In this document: piece by piece, positions 1 through 7,855 of the stretch
How the letters are laid out: every line of letters starts with the position of its first letter
Position numbering within the stretch: position 1 is the first letter of the stretch
Source: Deltaproteobacteria bacterium
Lineage (GTDB): Bacteria > Desulfobacterota > GWC2-55-46
Length of the DNA: 17,975 nt
Assembly (NCBI GenBank): GCA_030646655.1
Contig: JAUSLB010000289.1
Coordinates: forward strand, 1-17,975
Reading direction: 5' to 3'
Translations under genes and position numbers: made by a program
Notes under the pieces: model-generated
The model's input: the letters and a program-made list of their open reading frames with translations, nothing else
What the model was told of the DNA's origin: nothing
The model's database searches: none

Positions 1-1
1 A

Positions 2-268
2 GACAGGGACCTCGTAATCTGGCTTGCGAACGGCAAGAACCCTGACGAAACGAAGATCGACCAGATAATGCAGTCGAACATCGTCACGGCAACGCAGGAC
101 ACGGACGTATTCGACGCCTCGAAGATTATGGCAAGAAAGAAGATAAGGAGGCTTCCGATTGCGGAGAACGGAAAGCTCCTCGGACTTGTTTCGGTCTCGG
201 ACATCGCATCGGTGCTTGAGGAAGAGGTCGATAACTTCTTCCATGTCGAAGAGGCATACCAGCTTTAA
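2..268 (+). CDS. CBS-domain protein, C-terminal part (5' end outside window)
   Basis: The reading frame is open from the left edge and ends in TAA, giving the last 88 residues of a protein. It begins inside a CBS repeat (DRDLVIWLANGKNP) and runs through a second one (IMQSNIVTATQDTDVFDASK, then RRLPI, and GLVSVSDIASVL). Paired CBS modules usually bind adenine nucleotides and act as regulatory sensors. The short form, two CBS repeats with almost nothing after them, is common in stand-alone cytoplasmic CBS proteins, but a fused catalytic domain upstream cannot be excluded. A terminator lies about 130 bp downstream. The domain call is firm; the exact role is unknown. Confidence 0.85.
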   Translation, partial: DRDLVIWLANGKNPDETKIDQIMQSNIVTATQDTDVFDASKIMARKKIRRLPIAENGKLLGLVSVSDIASVLEEEVDNFFHVEEAYQL

Positions 269-398
269 CGCGGCTTGAAGGCTGCCTCTGCGGGTCTTGG
301 CAGCCGGTTCGATAAAAGGGGATGCAAAGTGGAGCCGAAAGGCTTCTCTGAATGTTCCTCTCTTACCGGACCGGCTGAAAATGTCCCACAGGGGCAAA

Positions 399-438
399 AG
401 TAAGGGCGGCAGATAACTTCTGTCGCCCTTACTTTTTG
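399..438. terminator. Bidirectional rho-independent terminator
   Basis: A 15-bp stem (399-413 paired with 419-433, one G:U pair) surrounds a 5-nt loop TAACT. It is followed by a T run at 433-437 on the plus strand and, read from the other side, by the complement of AAAA at 395-398. It lies between the convergent CBS gene and the arsS-like gene and can serve both. Confidence 0.85.
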
Positions 439-491
439 TAGGGGCGGGGGGCTGTTTCTCCGCACGGCACAATCTCAAATCGTGCTTACGC

Positions 492-516
492 GGGTTCAGG
501 TTTGCAACCTGAACCC
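492..516. other. Perfect hairpin in the 269-636 gap
   Basis: An 11-bp perfect inverted repeat (492-502 with 506-516) has a 3-nt loop and is followed by TTTAATTT. It may be a second, weaker terminator for the plus strand or a dispersed palindrome. The rest of the 368-bp gap between the CBS gene and the radical SAM gene holds only the terminator at 399-438; I see no credible gene in it. Confidence 0.5.
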
Positions 517-636
517 TTTAATTTCGTATCTCCTATTGCGCCCGCTAACGATTCCGACTGAAAGAGGCTATTTGAAATTGCGCCGCGAGCGGATAGAAAT
601 AGATATTTCCTTCCATTTCGGAACTCCCCGCCTCCC

Positions 637-1629
637 TTACGCCACTGCCCCTGTGCAGCTCGAGCCCGCCCCTGCCGTGCAGCCGTAGCAGTGGAGGCCC
701 GTGACGATCCTTCTCGCCTCAAGCTCCGCGCCTTTAAAGTCCTCTATGTGGTCAGGCGCGCCGTGGTCGCACCTCAAGCCGAGCATCTGGTTAAAGTCGC
801 AGTCAAAGAGCGAGCCGTCCCAGCCCACCGATAAGGTCTGCCTGCACATCACATTGGAGGCCGCAACAGGGTTATATGAGGATTTAAGCCTCTCCATGTA
901 GCGCTTTAGGTTCCCTGAATCCTTCAGGAACTTTAAAAACCTCCCTATGGGCATGTTCGTAATGGTAAAGAGGCCGGTGAAGCTTATCCCGTACCTCTTC
1001 TTAAGCTCCTTTCTAAAGTCCTCTGTTATAGACTTCTGTGAAGGCGGGAGGAAAGCCCCGCAGGGGTTAAAGACGAGGTTTAAGGCAAGCCCGCCCTCTA
1101 CGCCGTAGCCAAAAGAGTTCAAAATCTTTAAAGCCTCTATCGAAGCCTCGAATACGCCCTCTCCCCTCTGCCTGTCCGTCTCATCCGGCAGGTAATAAGG
1201 GAGCGACGCTATAACCTCGACCCTGCTGCCCGCGAAAAAGGCAGGCAGGTCCTTATACCCCTCTTCAAGGAGTATCGTTAAATTCGTGCGGGTCTTTACA
1301 TGGCAACCGAGCCTTAAGCACTCTTGGACGAACCATCGGTAATTGGGGTTCATCTCAGGGGCGCCGCCTGTTATGTCAACTATCGGGTAGCGCCTCTCCT
1401 TTAATATGTTAACGCACGCCTCAAGGGTAACCCGCCCCATCACCTCGACCCTGCCCGGGCCCGCCTCGACATGGCAGTGGCGGCAGGACTGGTTGCAGAG
1501 CCTGCCCATATTGACCTGCAATACTGTGACACCCGATGACATGAGGGGAAAGAGCCTTGATCCTAAAAGGGAGGCGTCAAAGGGGTTGGACGCGCCTTGA
1601 GCGCCTATGTCAGACCGCGTATCGTCCAT
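637..1629 (-). CDS. arsS: ArsS-type radical SAM / Cys-rich protein
   Basis: This 330-aa protein carries a radical SAM cluster motif CNQSCRHC (C45, C49, C52) in the strand VLQVNMGRLC. The glycine-rich segment DITGGAPEMNPNYRWFV follows it. The C-terminus has the Cys-rich signature HCYGCTAGAGSSC (C314, C317, C325). This layout matches the radical SAM/Cys-rich family annotated as arsenosugar biosynthesis ArsS, thought to join an adenosyl-derived group to methylated arsenic. Some family members are said to carry selenocysteine in the C-terminal cluster; here all positions read as Cys. The start codon lies 2 nt after the stop of the upstream carboxymuconolactone decarboxylase-like gene, so the two are probably translationally coupled. 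No arsM-like methyltransferase is visible in the window. The substrate is inferred from the family name only. Confidence 0.85.
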   Translation of the reverse strand: MDDTRSDIGAQGASNPFDASLLGSRLFPLMSSGVTVLQVNMGRLCNQSCRHCHVEAGPGRVEVMGRVTLEACVNILKERRYPIVDITGGAPEMNPNYRWFVQECLRLGCHVKTRTNLTILLEEGYKDLPAFFAGSRVEVIASLPYYLPDETDRQRGEGVFEASIEALKILNSFGYGVEGGLALNLVFNPCGAFLPPSQKSITEDFRKELKKRYGISFTGLFTITNMPIGRFLKFLKDSGNLKRYMERLKSSYNPVAASNVMCRQTLSVGWDGSLFDCDFNQMLGLRCDHGAPDHIEDFKGAELEARRIVTGLHCYGCTAGAGSSCTGAVA

Positions 1630-1631
1630 CT

Positions 1632-1964
1632 CTACATCCCTATCTTTTCCGCCGCGTTCCTCATCTGCACCCCGTGTATGAGGGCCGCTCCGCCCTTTAT
1701 GGCTGAAGCGACATGTACGGCCTCCGTCATCTGCTCCTTATTGGAGCCCTTCTCAAAGCATGCCTGAGTATAGGCGTCTATGCAGTAGGGGCACTGGACC
1801 GCGTGGGCCACTGCCAGGGCTATCAGGGACTTTTCCCTTTCCGTGAGCGCGCCCTCCGCGAATACGGCCCCGTACCATTCGCTGAACTTTTTCCATAGCT
1901 CAGGGGCCCCTTCGCTGATGGATGAGAATTTGGAGAGGTCTTCGGGGTTATAGTAGGTTTCCAT
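1632..1964 (-). CDS. Arsenosugar-associated peroxidase-like protein (carboxymuconolactone decarboxylase/AhpD fold)
   Basis: This 110-aa protein has the AhpD-type signature LALAVAHAVQCPYCIDAYT, with H54 and the redox pair C58-x-x-C61, then the helical tail EAVHVASAIKGGAALIHGV. It matches the small alkylhydroperoxidase-like proteins encoded next to ArsS-type radical SAM genes. Its place as the first gene of the pair, with only 2 nt before arsS, fits that partnership. The start is well supported by GGAGG about 6 nt upstream of ATG (minus strand, near 1970). Its role is unproven; it may handle thiol or peroxide chemistry linked to the radical SAM step. Confidence 0.88.
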   Translation of the reverse strand: METYYNPEDLSKFSSISEGAPELWKKFSEWYGAVFAEGALTEREKSLIALAVAHAVQCPYCIDAYTQACFEKGSNKEQMTEAVHVASAIKGGAALIHGVQMRNAAEKIGM

Positions 1965-2065
1965 TTTTCCTCCGTAGATTTTTTTTTAAGTCCTGTTTGA
2001 CTTAATTTCAAGCTTAGTATAGGCTTAAATCCGTGTCAAGAGGCTCTAATTCCGGCATTCAATTA

Positions 2066-2085
2066 CCCCGCCATAAATGGCGGGG
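2066..2085. other. Small hairpin upstream of ABC ATPase gene
   Basis: A perfect 8-bp stem CCCCGCCA/TGGCGGGG with loop TAAA lies in the 136-bp divergent intergenic region, about 55 bp before the ABC ATPase start. There is no T run, so it is not a standard terminator. It may be a leader structure or a dispersed palindrome. Confidence 0.5.
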
Positions 2086-2140
2086 ATTGTCGTCAAGGTA
2101 ATTGCCTTTTATATTAAATTTATTCATAGAGGGAAGATAT

Positions 2141-2812
2141 TTGGCTCTGGTCAAGACCGAAAATATCGGGCGCACTTACGGAAAGCCCGGCGTGGGCGTG
2201 GTTGCGCTTGCGGGGGTCGGGATAGAGGTGGAGACAGGGTCTTTCCTGGCCCTTGTCGGCCCGTCGGGTTCGGGCAAGACTACGCTTCTTAACTTGATAG
2301 GCGGGCTCGACAGGCCTGACGAGGGGCGCATCTTTGTCGAGGGTAAGGAGATAACAAAGCTAAGCGCGAAAGAACTGGCGGATTTTCGCCTTAACAAGGT
2401 AGGCTTCGTATTTCAGGAGTTTAATCTCATACCGGTATTCAGCGCCCTTGAGAACGTGGAATATGTAATGCTCCTTAAAGGCGTTGATAAGAAGGTTCGC
2501 AGGGGGCGGGCCCTGTCGATACTTGAGGAGATGGGGCTTGGGGATATGGCCAAAAGGATGCCTAACGAGCTTTCGGGCGGCCAGAAGCAGAGGGTCGCTG
2601 TATCGAGGGCGATAGCCGCCGAGCCCACCCTGATACTCGCGGATGAGCCTACGGCCAACCTCGATTCCAAAACAGGCGCGGCCCTCATAGATAAGATGAA
2701 GGAGCTTAACGAGAAAAAGGGCATGACATTCATCTTCTCGACCCACGACAGGATGGTCGTAGATAAGGCGAGCAGGGTGATAAACCTTAAGGACGGCAGG
2801 GTGGTTGAGTAG
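2141..2812 (+). CDS. ABC transporter ATP-binding protein, LolD/MacB type
   Basis: From the TTG at 2141 the protein has 223 aa. It carries the full nucleotide-binding set: Walker A GPSGSGKTT (residues 40-48), Q-loop Q92, signature LSGGQ (144-148) followed by KQRVAVSRA, Walker B LILADEPT (164-171) and switch histidine H202 in STHD. The TTG start is chosen because GAGGGA lies 6 nt upstream and the protein then begins MALVKTENI like relatives. The frame stays open upstream to 2102. This subgroup normally works with an FtsX/MacB-like permease in lipoprotein, peptide or macrolide export. No permease gene follows; the next gene is on the opposite strand and unrelated. The partner must lie elsewhere or be lost. 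Confidence 0.9.
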   Translation: MALVKTENIGRTYGKPGVGVVALAGVGIEVETGSFLALVGPSGSGKTTLLNLIGGLDRPDEGRIFVEGKEITKLSAKELADFRLNKVGFVFQEFNLIPVFSALENVEYVMLLKGVDKKVRRGRALSILEEMGLGDMAKRMPNELSGGQKQRVAVSRAIAAEPTLILADEPTANLDSKTGAALIDKMKELNEKKGMTFIFSTHDRMVVDKASRVINLKDGRVVE

Positions 2813-2876
2813 GGCTCTTGCATATTCCCTTCCTCTCAAAGTGGGCTGGGGGGATTATTTATTTCTTAAATGAGCG

Positions 2877-3620
2877 TCAGGGCCTGTTATCCGCCCCCTT
2901 CTCCCTTTTCCTCCTGCGCTTAAGCTCCCTTTCCGCCTTTTTGAACCTCTTCTTTATCCGGTCTATCCTTTTGCCTATCCCGAACACCTCGCCTAAAGGC
3001 TTTGCGAGCCGCTTCCTTGTCTCGGGCCTCGAGTACCTTACATAGATCATCCCCAGTATGGCTATGATAATGCCGCCTATGAAGTCGTCTATCATGTCCC
3101 ACATGGTATCATCGAGGCTGTCCTGAGTCTGCTTGTTAAAGAGGCTGTCGACCGTGAACTCCCCTATCTCCCACAAGCCCCCTACGGCGAGCGCGAATGT
3201 GACTGTAAAGAAGCCGATAAGCGGTATTGTGAGGCGGAGCTTTCTTGTATAATGGAGGGTATATACCGTTACGAAGGCGAGCATGGCTACGACAGAGCTT
3301 CCGTAAACATGGAGTATCTTGTCCCAGACATGAAACTTTTTATAAAAATCAAGCCCCTCTCCCATGAATATATGGAGGAAGATCGATAAGGTTATCAGCA
3401 AGTCGAGCTCGAAAGGGAGCGTTATGCTATAGTTCCTCTGGACTATGCTCGGCACAAGGGAGAGGATCACGGCGGCTACGGTCGCCACCGTAAAGAGGTA
3501 TTGGCCCGTGTAGAGGTCATAAGGTATCAGCCCGACCATGAGGAGCTTCAAAAGCCACGATAGGCCGGTCGACACCGATACTGTACGCCAGTCCCTGAAC
3601 ATGTTTTTAAGCTGGAGCAT
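2877..3620 (-). CDS. DUF2238-type integral membrane protein
   Basis: This 247-aa protein has about five to six membrane segments (roughly residues 19-35, 42-60, 68-87, 105-123, 131-150 and 178-195), then a strongly basic tail rich in K and R. Conserved motifs resemble the YjdF/DUF2238 family: WDKILH (99-104), GGLWEIGEF (147-155) and DDTMWDMIDDFIGG (170-183). The family has no firm function that I can name. ATG at 3620 is the longest start; ATG at 3603 is an alternative with a GGAG about 10 nt before it. The gene is divergent from the outer-membrane protein gene, with 57 bp between them. Confidence 0.75.
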   Translation of the reverse strand: MLQLKNMFRDWRTVSVSTGLSWLLKLLMVGLIPYDLYTGQYLFTVATVAAVILSLVPSIVQRNYSITLPFELDLLITLSIFLHIFMGEGLDFYKKFHVWDKILHVYGSSVVAMLAFVTVYTLHYTRKLRLTIPLIGFFTVTFALAVGGLWEIGEFTVDSLFNKQTQDSLDDTMWDMIDDFIGGIIIAILGMIYVRYSRPETRKRLAKPLGEVFGIGKRIDRIKKRFKKAERELKRRRKREKGADNRP

Positions 3621-3677
3621 GGGGGCCTCTTAGCCGTATGGCAGGTCTATTCTTAACAAAATATTGTTGATTATACC

Positions 3678-4844
3678 ATGATATTTTTTAAAAAATCCTT
3701 TGTCTTTTCAATCCTGTCCCTTGCCCCCATCATCATATCCATCTCTTTTTCATTCGCTGAGGAAAGGGCTAAGCAGGCGCGTAGCTTCGAGCTCAAGGGC
3801 TACTATAAGAGCCTCCTTACCGTATCCGAGACAACGGATAAGGAGGGGTTTACGGGCGATCTAAACAGATTGAGGCTCGAGCTCGAAATAACGCCTGTTG
3901 AAAATGTAAGGGCCGTCATAGCCTATGACAACGAGGTGATACTCGGAGATGTCCTTGATACAAAAGAGTTTAAGGATTTAAAGGACTTCAGGGAGAATAC
4001 CTACTTCGACCTCTCGACAATAAGCCTTGACGACGGAGGAGCGTTCTGGAGGCACTCCATATACAGGATGCACATCTCGTACGCAAGGGGCCCATCGGAC
4101 ATTACTATCGGCAGGCAGAGGGTCGCGCTCGGCGCAGGGCGCATCTGGAACCCCGAAGACCTCCTTAACCCCGTAAGCCCGCTCCAGATAGAGAGGGATG
4201 AGAGGGCCGGGGTAGATGCCGTGAGTTTTGACTTCTCAACAGGCCCTGTCTCAGGCGTAAGCCTCGTCTATGCGCCGGGGAGGACCTCGGCTGGCGAGAG
4301 CTTTCTTATAAGAGAGAGGGCGAATTTTTCCGGCTACGACATATCTGGCATGCTTGCGAATTTCAGGCGGGACAAGGTCTTGGGGCTGGATTTTTCGGGG
4401 TATATAAAAGGAAGCGGGCTTAGGGGCGAGTTCACCTACACGGCCGCTGACGAGAGGGCTGATTTCTTCCGGGGGGTCTTAAGCCTCGACCACACGTTCC
4501 CTTCGTCATTGTATATATTGATAGAATACCTCTATAACGGAGGGAATATAAAGACGCTGGATGACCCGGTAGTTGCCGCAAGCGCATCTTCCGAGATAAC
4601 GACGAAGAACAATAACTTCATCGGGGCCGGAGCCGGCTACGACATAACCCCGCTATTAAGGCTCGACGGGCTGGCTGTTTTCGACCTTGACGATAAGAGC
4701 GGCTTTTTAAGCCCGTCTTTAAGATATAATATCTTGGAAGACCTCGACCTTTCGGCAGGGATACAGCTTTTTACAGGCAAGGCCATGAGCGAATACGGAG
4801 GGGCCTCAGACCTCTACTACGCTGAACTTAAGCTTTATTTCTGA
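3678..4844 (+). CDS. Outer-membrane beta-barrel protein (porin-like), function unknown
   Basis: This 388-aa protein starts with a clear signal peptide of about 27 residues (lysines, a long hydrophobic core, then SFSFA/EE). Alternating amphipathic strands fill the rest, and it ends LYYAELKLYF with a terminal Phe, the usual signal for barrel assembly. An early segment, GRQRVALGAGRIWNPEDLLN, resembles the first strands of alginate-export or generic porin-like proteins, but I cannot assign a substrate. No good ribosome-binding site is seen before ATG 3678, and a short interrupted palindrome (AACAA-AATA-TTGTT) lies just upstream. It is transcribed toward the zinc-ribbon gene at 4919. Confidence 0.75.
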   Translation: MIFFKKSFVFSILSLAPIIISISFSFAEERAKQARSFELKGYYKSLLTVSETTDKEGFTGDLNRLRLELEITPVENVRAVIAYDNEVILGDVLDTKEFKDLKDFRENTYFDLSTISLDDGGAFWRHSIYRMHISYARGPSDITIGRQRVALGAGRIWNPEDLLNPVSPLQIERDERAGVDAVSFDFSTGPVSGVSLVYAPGRTSAGESFLIRERANFSGYDISGMLANFRRDKVLGLDFSGYIKGSGLRGEFTYTAADERADFFRGVLSLDHTFPSSLYILIEYLYNGGNIKTLDDPVVAASASSEITTKNNNFIGAGAGYDITPLLRLDGLAVFDLDDKSGFLSPSLRYNILEDLDLSAGIQLFTGKAMSEYGGASDLYYAELKLYF

Positions 4845-4918
4845 TATTTTTAAGGCTTTAGCCCGGTTTACAAATCCTGTTGAGGGGGATATACTTTAAG
4901 AGAAAGGAGGTGCTGGAG

Positions 4919-5101
4919 ATGGCAAAAAAGGCGACCCCTCCCCCGCACGAGGAGCTTTGCCCGGTATGCGGGAACCGCTTAGAGGATTGCGTATGCTGCC
5001 CTGAATGCGGGCACACCTGCGTGCTTGAGTCAGGAGGGCTTTACTGCCCGGTCTGCGGCCCTGTGGAGCCGAAGACAGAGCCTGAAACGGGGGTCAAATG
5101 A
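4919..5101 (+). CDS. Small cysteine-rich zinc-ribbon protein
   Basis: This 60-aa protein has nine cysteines (14, 17, 24, 26, 27, 30, 34, 43, 46) arranged as CPVCG, CVCCPECGHTC and YCPVCG, which suits one or two zinc-ribbon sites. ATG 4919 is chosen over an upstream in-frame ATG at 4880 because AAGGAGG ends 8 nt before it. The N-terminus is lysine-rich and the tail is charged. The stop codon lies 1 nt from the stop of the convergent glycosylase gene, leaving no room for a terminator. Function unknown. Confidence 0.7.
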   Translation: MAKKATPPPHEELCPVCGNRLEDCVCCPECGHTCVLESGGLYCPVCGPVEPKTEPETGVK

Positions 5102-5102
5102 C

Positions 5103-5690
5103 CTAAGCCTCCAGCCTCTTCTTTACTTCGCGCAAAGACTTTTTTAGCGCCCTCAGGCTTTCCTTGAGGCTCTTCTGCCGTCTTAAAAGATATGAGGGGT
5201 GGTAAACGGGCATGACCATGAGCCCTTCCGCCTCGGCCCATCTTCCGGGGGCGAACTCTTTTTCAGGCGCTATCGCCGCAAAGGCCGTCCTTCCTACGGC
5301 TAATATGACCTTGGGCCTGACCGCCTTTATCTCCTCTTTAAGGAAAGGGATAAAGAACTCCTCTTCCTCTTTTAAAGGTTTTCGGGTTTTCAGCCTCTTG
5401 GTGGGCAACTTTGGCCAGACCTTGACGACATTGGTGATATAGACCTCTTCCCTCTTTTTGCCGAAGGCCTCTTCGATGATGGAGACGAAGAAGCTCCCGG
5501 CCTTGCCCACAAAGGGCCTGCCAAGCCGGGTCTCGTCCCTGCCGGGCGCCTCTCCTATTATCATAAGCCTGCACGGGACAGGCCCCTCGCCGAATACCGG
5601 CTGGGAGTCCCTGAACGCGGTATTCCCCTTGCAGGCCTTCTTTATCTTCGAGCGGATCGCCTCGAGCTCTTTCTTTCTTTTTAAGGGCAT
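5103..5690 (-). CDS. Family-4-like uracil-DNA glycosylase lacking most Fe-S cysteines
   Basis: This 195-aa protein has the family-4 core: FGEG, LMIIGEAPG (42-50), GRPFVGKAG (57-65), VYITNVVK (83-90), ILAVGRTA (119-126) and the catalytic-loop HPSYLLR (164-170). Such enzymes excise uracil from DNA. Classic members bind a 4Fe-4S cluster with four cysteines. Here only C20 matches; the partner two to three residues on is lost (N23 region), the Cys of VVKC is V91, and the later Cys is F112. C40 is not in a ligand position. The gene is last in a minus-strand run, 28 bp after the YhaM-like gene. No clear ribosome-binding site precedes ATG 5690. Activity without the cluster is uncertain. Confidence 0.85.
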   Translation of the reverse strand: MPLKRKKELEAIRSKIKKACKGNTAFRDSQPVFGEGPVPCRLMIIGEAPGRDETRLGRPFVGKAGSFFVSIIEEAFGKKREEVYITNVVKVWPKLPTKRLKTRKPLKEEEEFFIPFLKEEIKAVRPKVILAVGRTAFAAIAPEKEFAPGRWAEAEGLMVMPVYHPSYLLRRQKSLKESLRALKKSLREVKKRLEA

Positions 5691-5718
5691 TTTTTAAAAA
5701 AGGGTAATCAGGCGAGTT

Positions 5719-6768
5719 TTATCTAAACAGGCTTAAAGTCTTATCAGTCTTATCGGCCTTGTCGTCTTTTGAGCCGTTGGCGGCCGCATTAGAGGGTCTG
5801 CCCTCAGGCGCTGCCGAAGGCTTTCCCCTGTAGATATACCTTTCGAAGAGCCTCTGGTAAGGCGTCCACGGAGAATCCCCCTCGCCCTCTTCGGTTATGA
5901 GGGACTGTAGGGTATTTACCTTCGAGTCGAGGTCGTCGAGGTAATAAAGTATTACCGCCTCTATGGTCTTGGGCCTCTTTGGAGAGCCGAACTCGAGCTG
6001 GCCGTGATGGCTCAGTAGCATGTGCTTAAGGAGAACAGCCAGGTCATGCGGGAAGTCCTTCTGGCCGGCGAGCGTCCTGTCTATCAGCTCGATGCCCATC
6101 GTTATATGCCCGAGGAGCCTGCCCTCATCCGTGTAATCAAAAGACTTCTTGTAGGAGAGCTCGTATATCTTCCCTATGTCGTGGAGGATAGCGCCCGTTA
6201 TCAGCAGGTCCCTGTTGATGCCGCTCCCGTAATGCTTTACAACCGCCTCCGCGAGCCCGCAGATGGAAAGCACATGCTCTATGAGCCCGCCGAGGTAAGG
6301 GTGGTGCATCACCTTTGCGGCAGGCGCAGCCATGAACCTCTCCCTTATTTCAGCATCATTGAATATCGAGGATAAAAGCGTCCTGAGATGGGTATCGTTT
6401 AAGCCGGAGATAATGCCGTCCACTTCCGCCATCATCGCGGCAGGGTCTTTCTTAGAGCAGGGGAGGAAGTCCCTTATAGAGTACTCGCCCTCTTTTAAAG
6501 CACTTACGGCGGTTACGTTTATCTGGATGCCTCCCTGATAGGCTACGGCAAAGCCTTTAACAGACACCACATCGTTTTTCTGGAAGGCCCTTCCGAGCTC
6601 CTCGGCCGATTCCCAGACCCGCGCCTCAAGCTCGCCGGTCGAGTCCATGAGCTTTAAATTAAGATAGGGCTTGCCGGACTTGCTTATGCCGGCCTCTTTC
6701 CGGGTTACGAGGAACTCCCCGGCGACATGGTCTTTTTCTTTTATCTCTTTTATGAAGGTCTTTTTCAT
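5719..6768 (-). CDS. YhaM-like 3'-5' exoribonuclease (OB fold + HD domain)
   Basis: This 349-aa protein begins with an OB-fold nucleic-acid-binding domain (about 10-95, including SGKPYLNLKLMDSTGELEAR). An HD phosphohydrolase domain follows: H165 in GLIEHVLS, the HD pair H196-D197 in ILHDIGK, H254-H255 in LLSHHGQLEFGSP, and LDDLDSK (277-283). The order and the RYIYRGK ending match YhaM/CbfA-type exonucleases that trim single-stranded RNA or DNA from the 3' end. The C-terminal 30 residues are a low-complexity, Lys/Asp-rich tail. It starts 8 nt after the epimerase stop, so the two are likely co-transcribed. Confidence 0.88.
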   Translation of the reverse strand: MKKTFIKEIKEKDHVAGEFLVTRKEAGISKSGKPYLNLKLMDSTGELEARVWESAEELGRAFQKNDVVSVKGFAVAYQGGIQINVTAVSALKEGEYSIRDFLPCSKKDPAAMMAEVDGIISGLNDTHLRTLLSSIFNDAEIRERFMAAPAAKVMHHPYLGGLIEHVLSICGLAEAVVKHYGSGINRDLLITGAILHDIGKIYELSYKKSFDYTDEGRLLGHITMGIELIDRTLAGQKDFPHDLAVLLKHMLLSHHGQLEFGSPKRPKTIEAVILYYLDDLDSKVNTLQSLITEEGEGDSPWTPYQRLFERYIYRGKPSAAPEGRPSNAAANGSKDDKADKTDKTLSLFR

Positions 6769-6776
6769 ATTCTCGC

Positions 6777-7748
6777 TTAAGCCATCGAGTGAGCCCGGCT
6801 CTTCTCCCTTTCAAGAAACCACTTTACATAACGATTAACGCCCTCTTCTATCCTGACCTTAGGGTCAAAGCCGAGGAGCCTTTTCGCCTTCTCCACATCC
6901 GCATAGGTGAGCGGGACGTCTCCGGGGGCTGGGCTTGAGTATTTGACCCTGGCCTTTTTCCCGAGGCTCTTTTCTATCAGGACTATAAGGCCGTTCACCT
7001 CTATCGTCTTTGAGCCGCCGAGGTTTATAATCTCGTACCTTGAGGGCGTATATATTGATCTTACCACCCCGTCCATGATATCGCCCACATAGGTAAAATC
7101 CCTCTTCGCCGTACCGTCTCCGTAAACCTCTATTACGCGGCCCTCCCATACGAGGCGGGTGAATTTGGCCACGGCCATATCGGGCCTGCCCCTCTCGCCG
7201 TATACCGTAAAGAACCTTAAGCACGTGACCGGGATATTGTAAAGGTGAGAATAGGTGAAGCACATTAGCTCCCCCGCCCTCTTGGTCGAGGCGTAAGGGG
7301 ATATGGGGCATGTAATGGGGTCTTCCTCTGAGAATGGCACCTTGCTGTTTATCCCGTAAACAGAAGAAGAAGACGCGAAGACGAAGTTCTTTACCCCCGC
7401 CTCTCTCGAAGCCTCCAGCAGGTTAAGAGTCCCCACGCAGTTGACCTCTTCATAAAGTAGAGGCATCTCTATCGAAGGGCGGACCCCTGCCCGGGCCGCG
7501 AGGTGGCATACGGCCTCCGGCCTCTCGGCCCGGAATACCTCCTTTACCTTGTTCCCGTCCCTTATATCGAGCTCGTAGAGCTTGAAGGCCGGGTTATTGA
7601 GGAAAGGCTTTATATTCTCCCTTTTAAGGAGCGGGTCGTAAAAGTCGTTAAAGTCGTCTATTACAGCGACCCTCTCGCCCCTTCCGAGGAGCTCCGCGCA
7701 CACATGCGAGCCTATGAAGCCCGCGCCGCCTGTCAAAATGATATTCAT
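6777..7748 (-). CDS. NAD-dependent epimerase, UDP-glucuronate 4-epimerase-like
   Basis: This 323-aa SDR-family enzyme opens with the Rossmann motif TGGAGFIGSH (6-15). It carries DDFNDFYDPLLKRENI (31-46), LAARAGVRPSIE (83-94), catalytic SSSSVYG (127-132) and Y152-x-x-x-K156, then LRFFTVYGERGRPDMA. These are hallmarks of UDP-glucuronate 4-epimerases, which make UDP-galacturonate for surface polysaccharides; a related UDP-sugar epimerase is the main alternative. ATG 7748 is chosen because it puts the Rossmann motif at the very N-terminus. The frame extends 36 codons upstream, but that stretch is non-homologous and runs through a terminator. No strong ribosome-binding site is seen. It heads the run with the YhaM-like and glycosylase genes. 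Confidence 0.88.
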   Translation of the reverse strand: MNIILTGGAGFIGSHVCAELLGRGERVAVIDDFNDFYDPLLKRENIKPFLNNPAFKLYELDIRDGNKVKEVFRAERPEAVCHLAARAGVRPSIEMPLLYEEVNCVGTLNLLEASREAGVKNFVFASSSSVYGINSKVPFSEEDPITCPISPYASTKRAGELMCFTYSHLYNIPVTCLRFFTVYGERGRPDMAVAKFTRLVWEGRVIEVYGDGTAKRDFTYVGDIMDGVVRSIYTPSRYEIINLGGSKTIEVNGLIVLIEKSLGKKARVKYSSPAPGDVPLTYADVEKAKRLLGFDPKVRIEEGVNRYVKWFLEREKSRAHSMA

Positions 7749-7806
7749 CGGATAAAAACTATCACATAAGGCAGGGGCGGTCAAGGGTAAGGAGGGTTTG
7801 GGTGGC

Positions 7807-7838
7807 AAAAAGGAGCCCGTTTGGAAGCGGGCTCCTTT
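7807..7838 (-). terminator. Rho-independent terminator after the secreted-paralog cluster
   Basis: A perfect 11-bp stem (7809-7819 with 7828-7838, AAAGGAGCCCG type) has an 8-nt loop. It is followed on the minus strand by TTTTT (7811 to 7807). It starts about 18 bp after the stop of the last secreted paralog. A short T-rich flank on the plus side could also make it bidirectional. Confidence 0.85.
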
Positions 7839-7855
7839 CTTTTGCGGTTCCGGCA

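Noticed and set aside
2016..2039. TTGACA and TATACT on the minus strand upstream of the arsS pair
   Set aside because: They are only 12 nt apart, too close for a sigma-70 promoter; at 17 nt the -10 would be TAAGCT, a poor match.
5103..5690. UdgX-type crosslinking glycosylase
   Set aside because: The KRRIH-like segment reads KRLKT, lacking the His that bonds to the abasic site.
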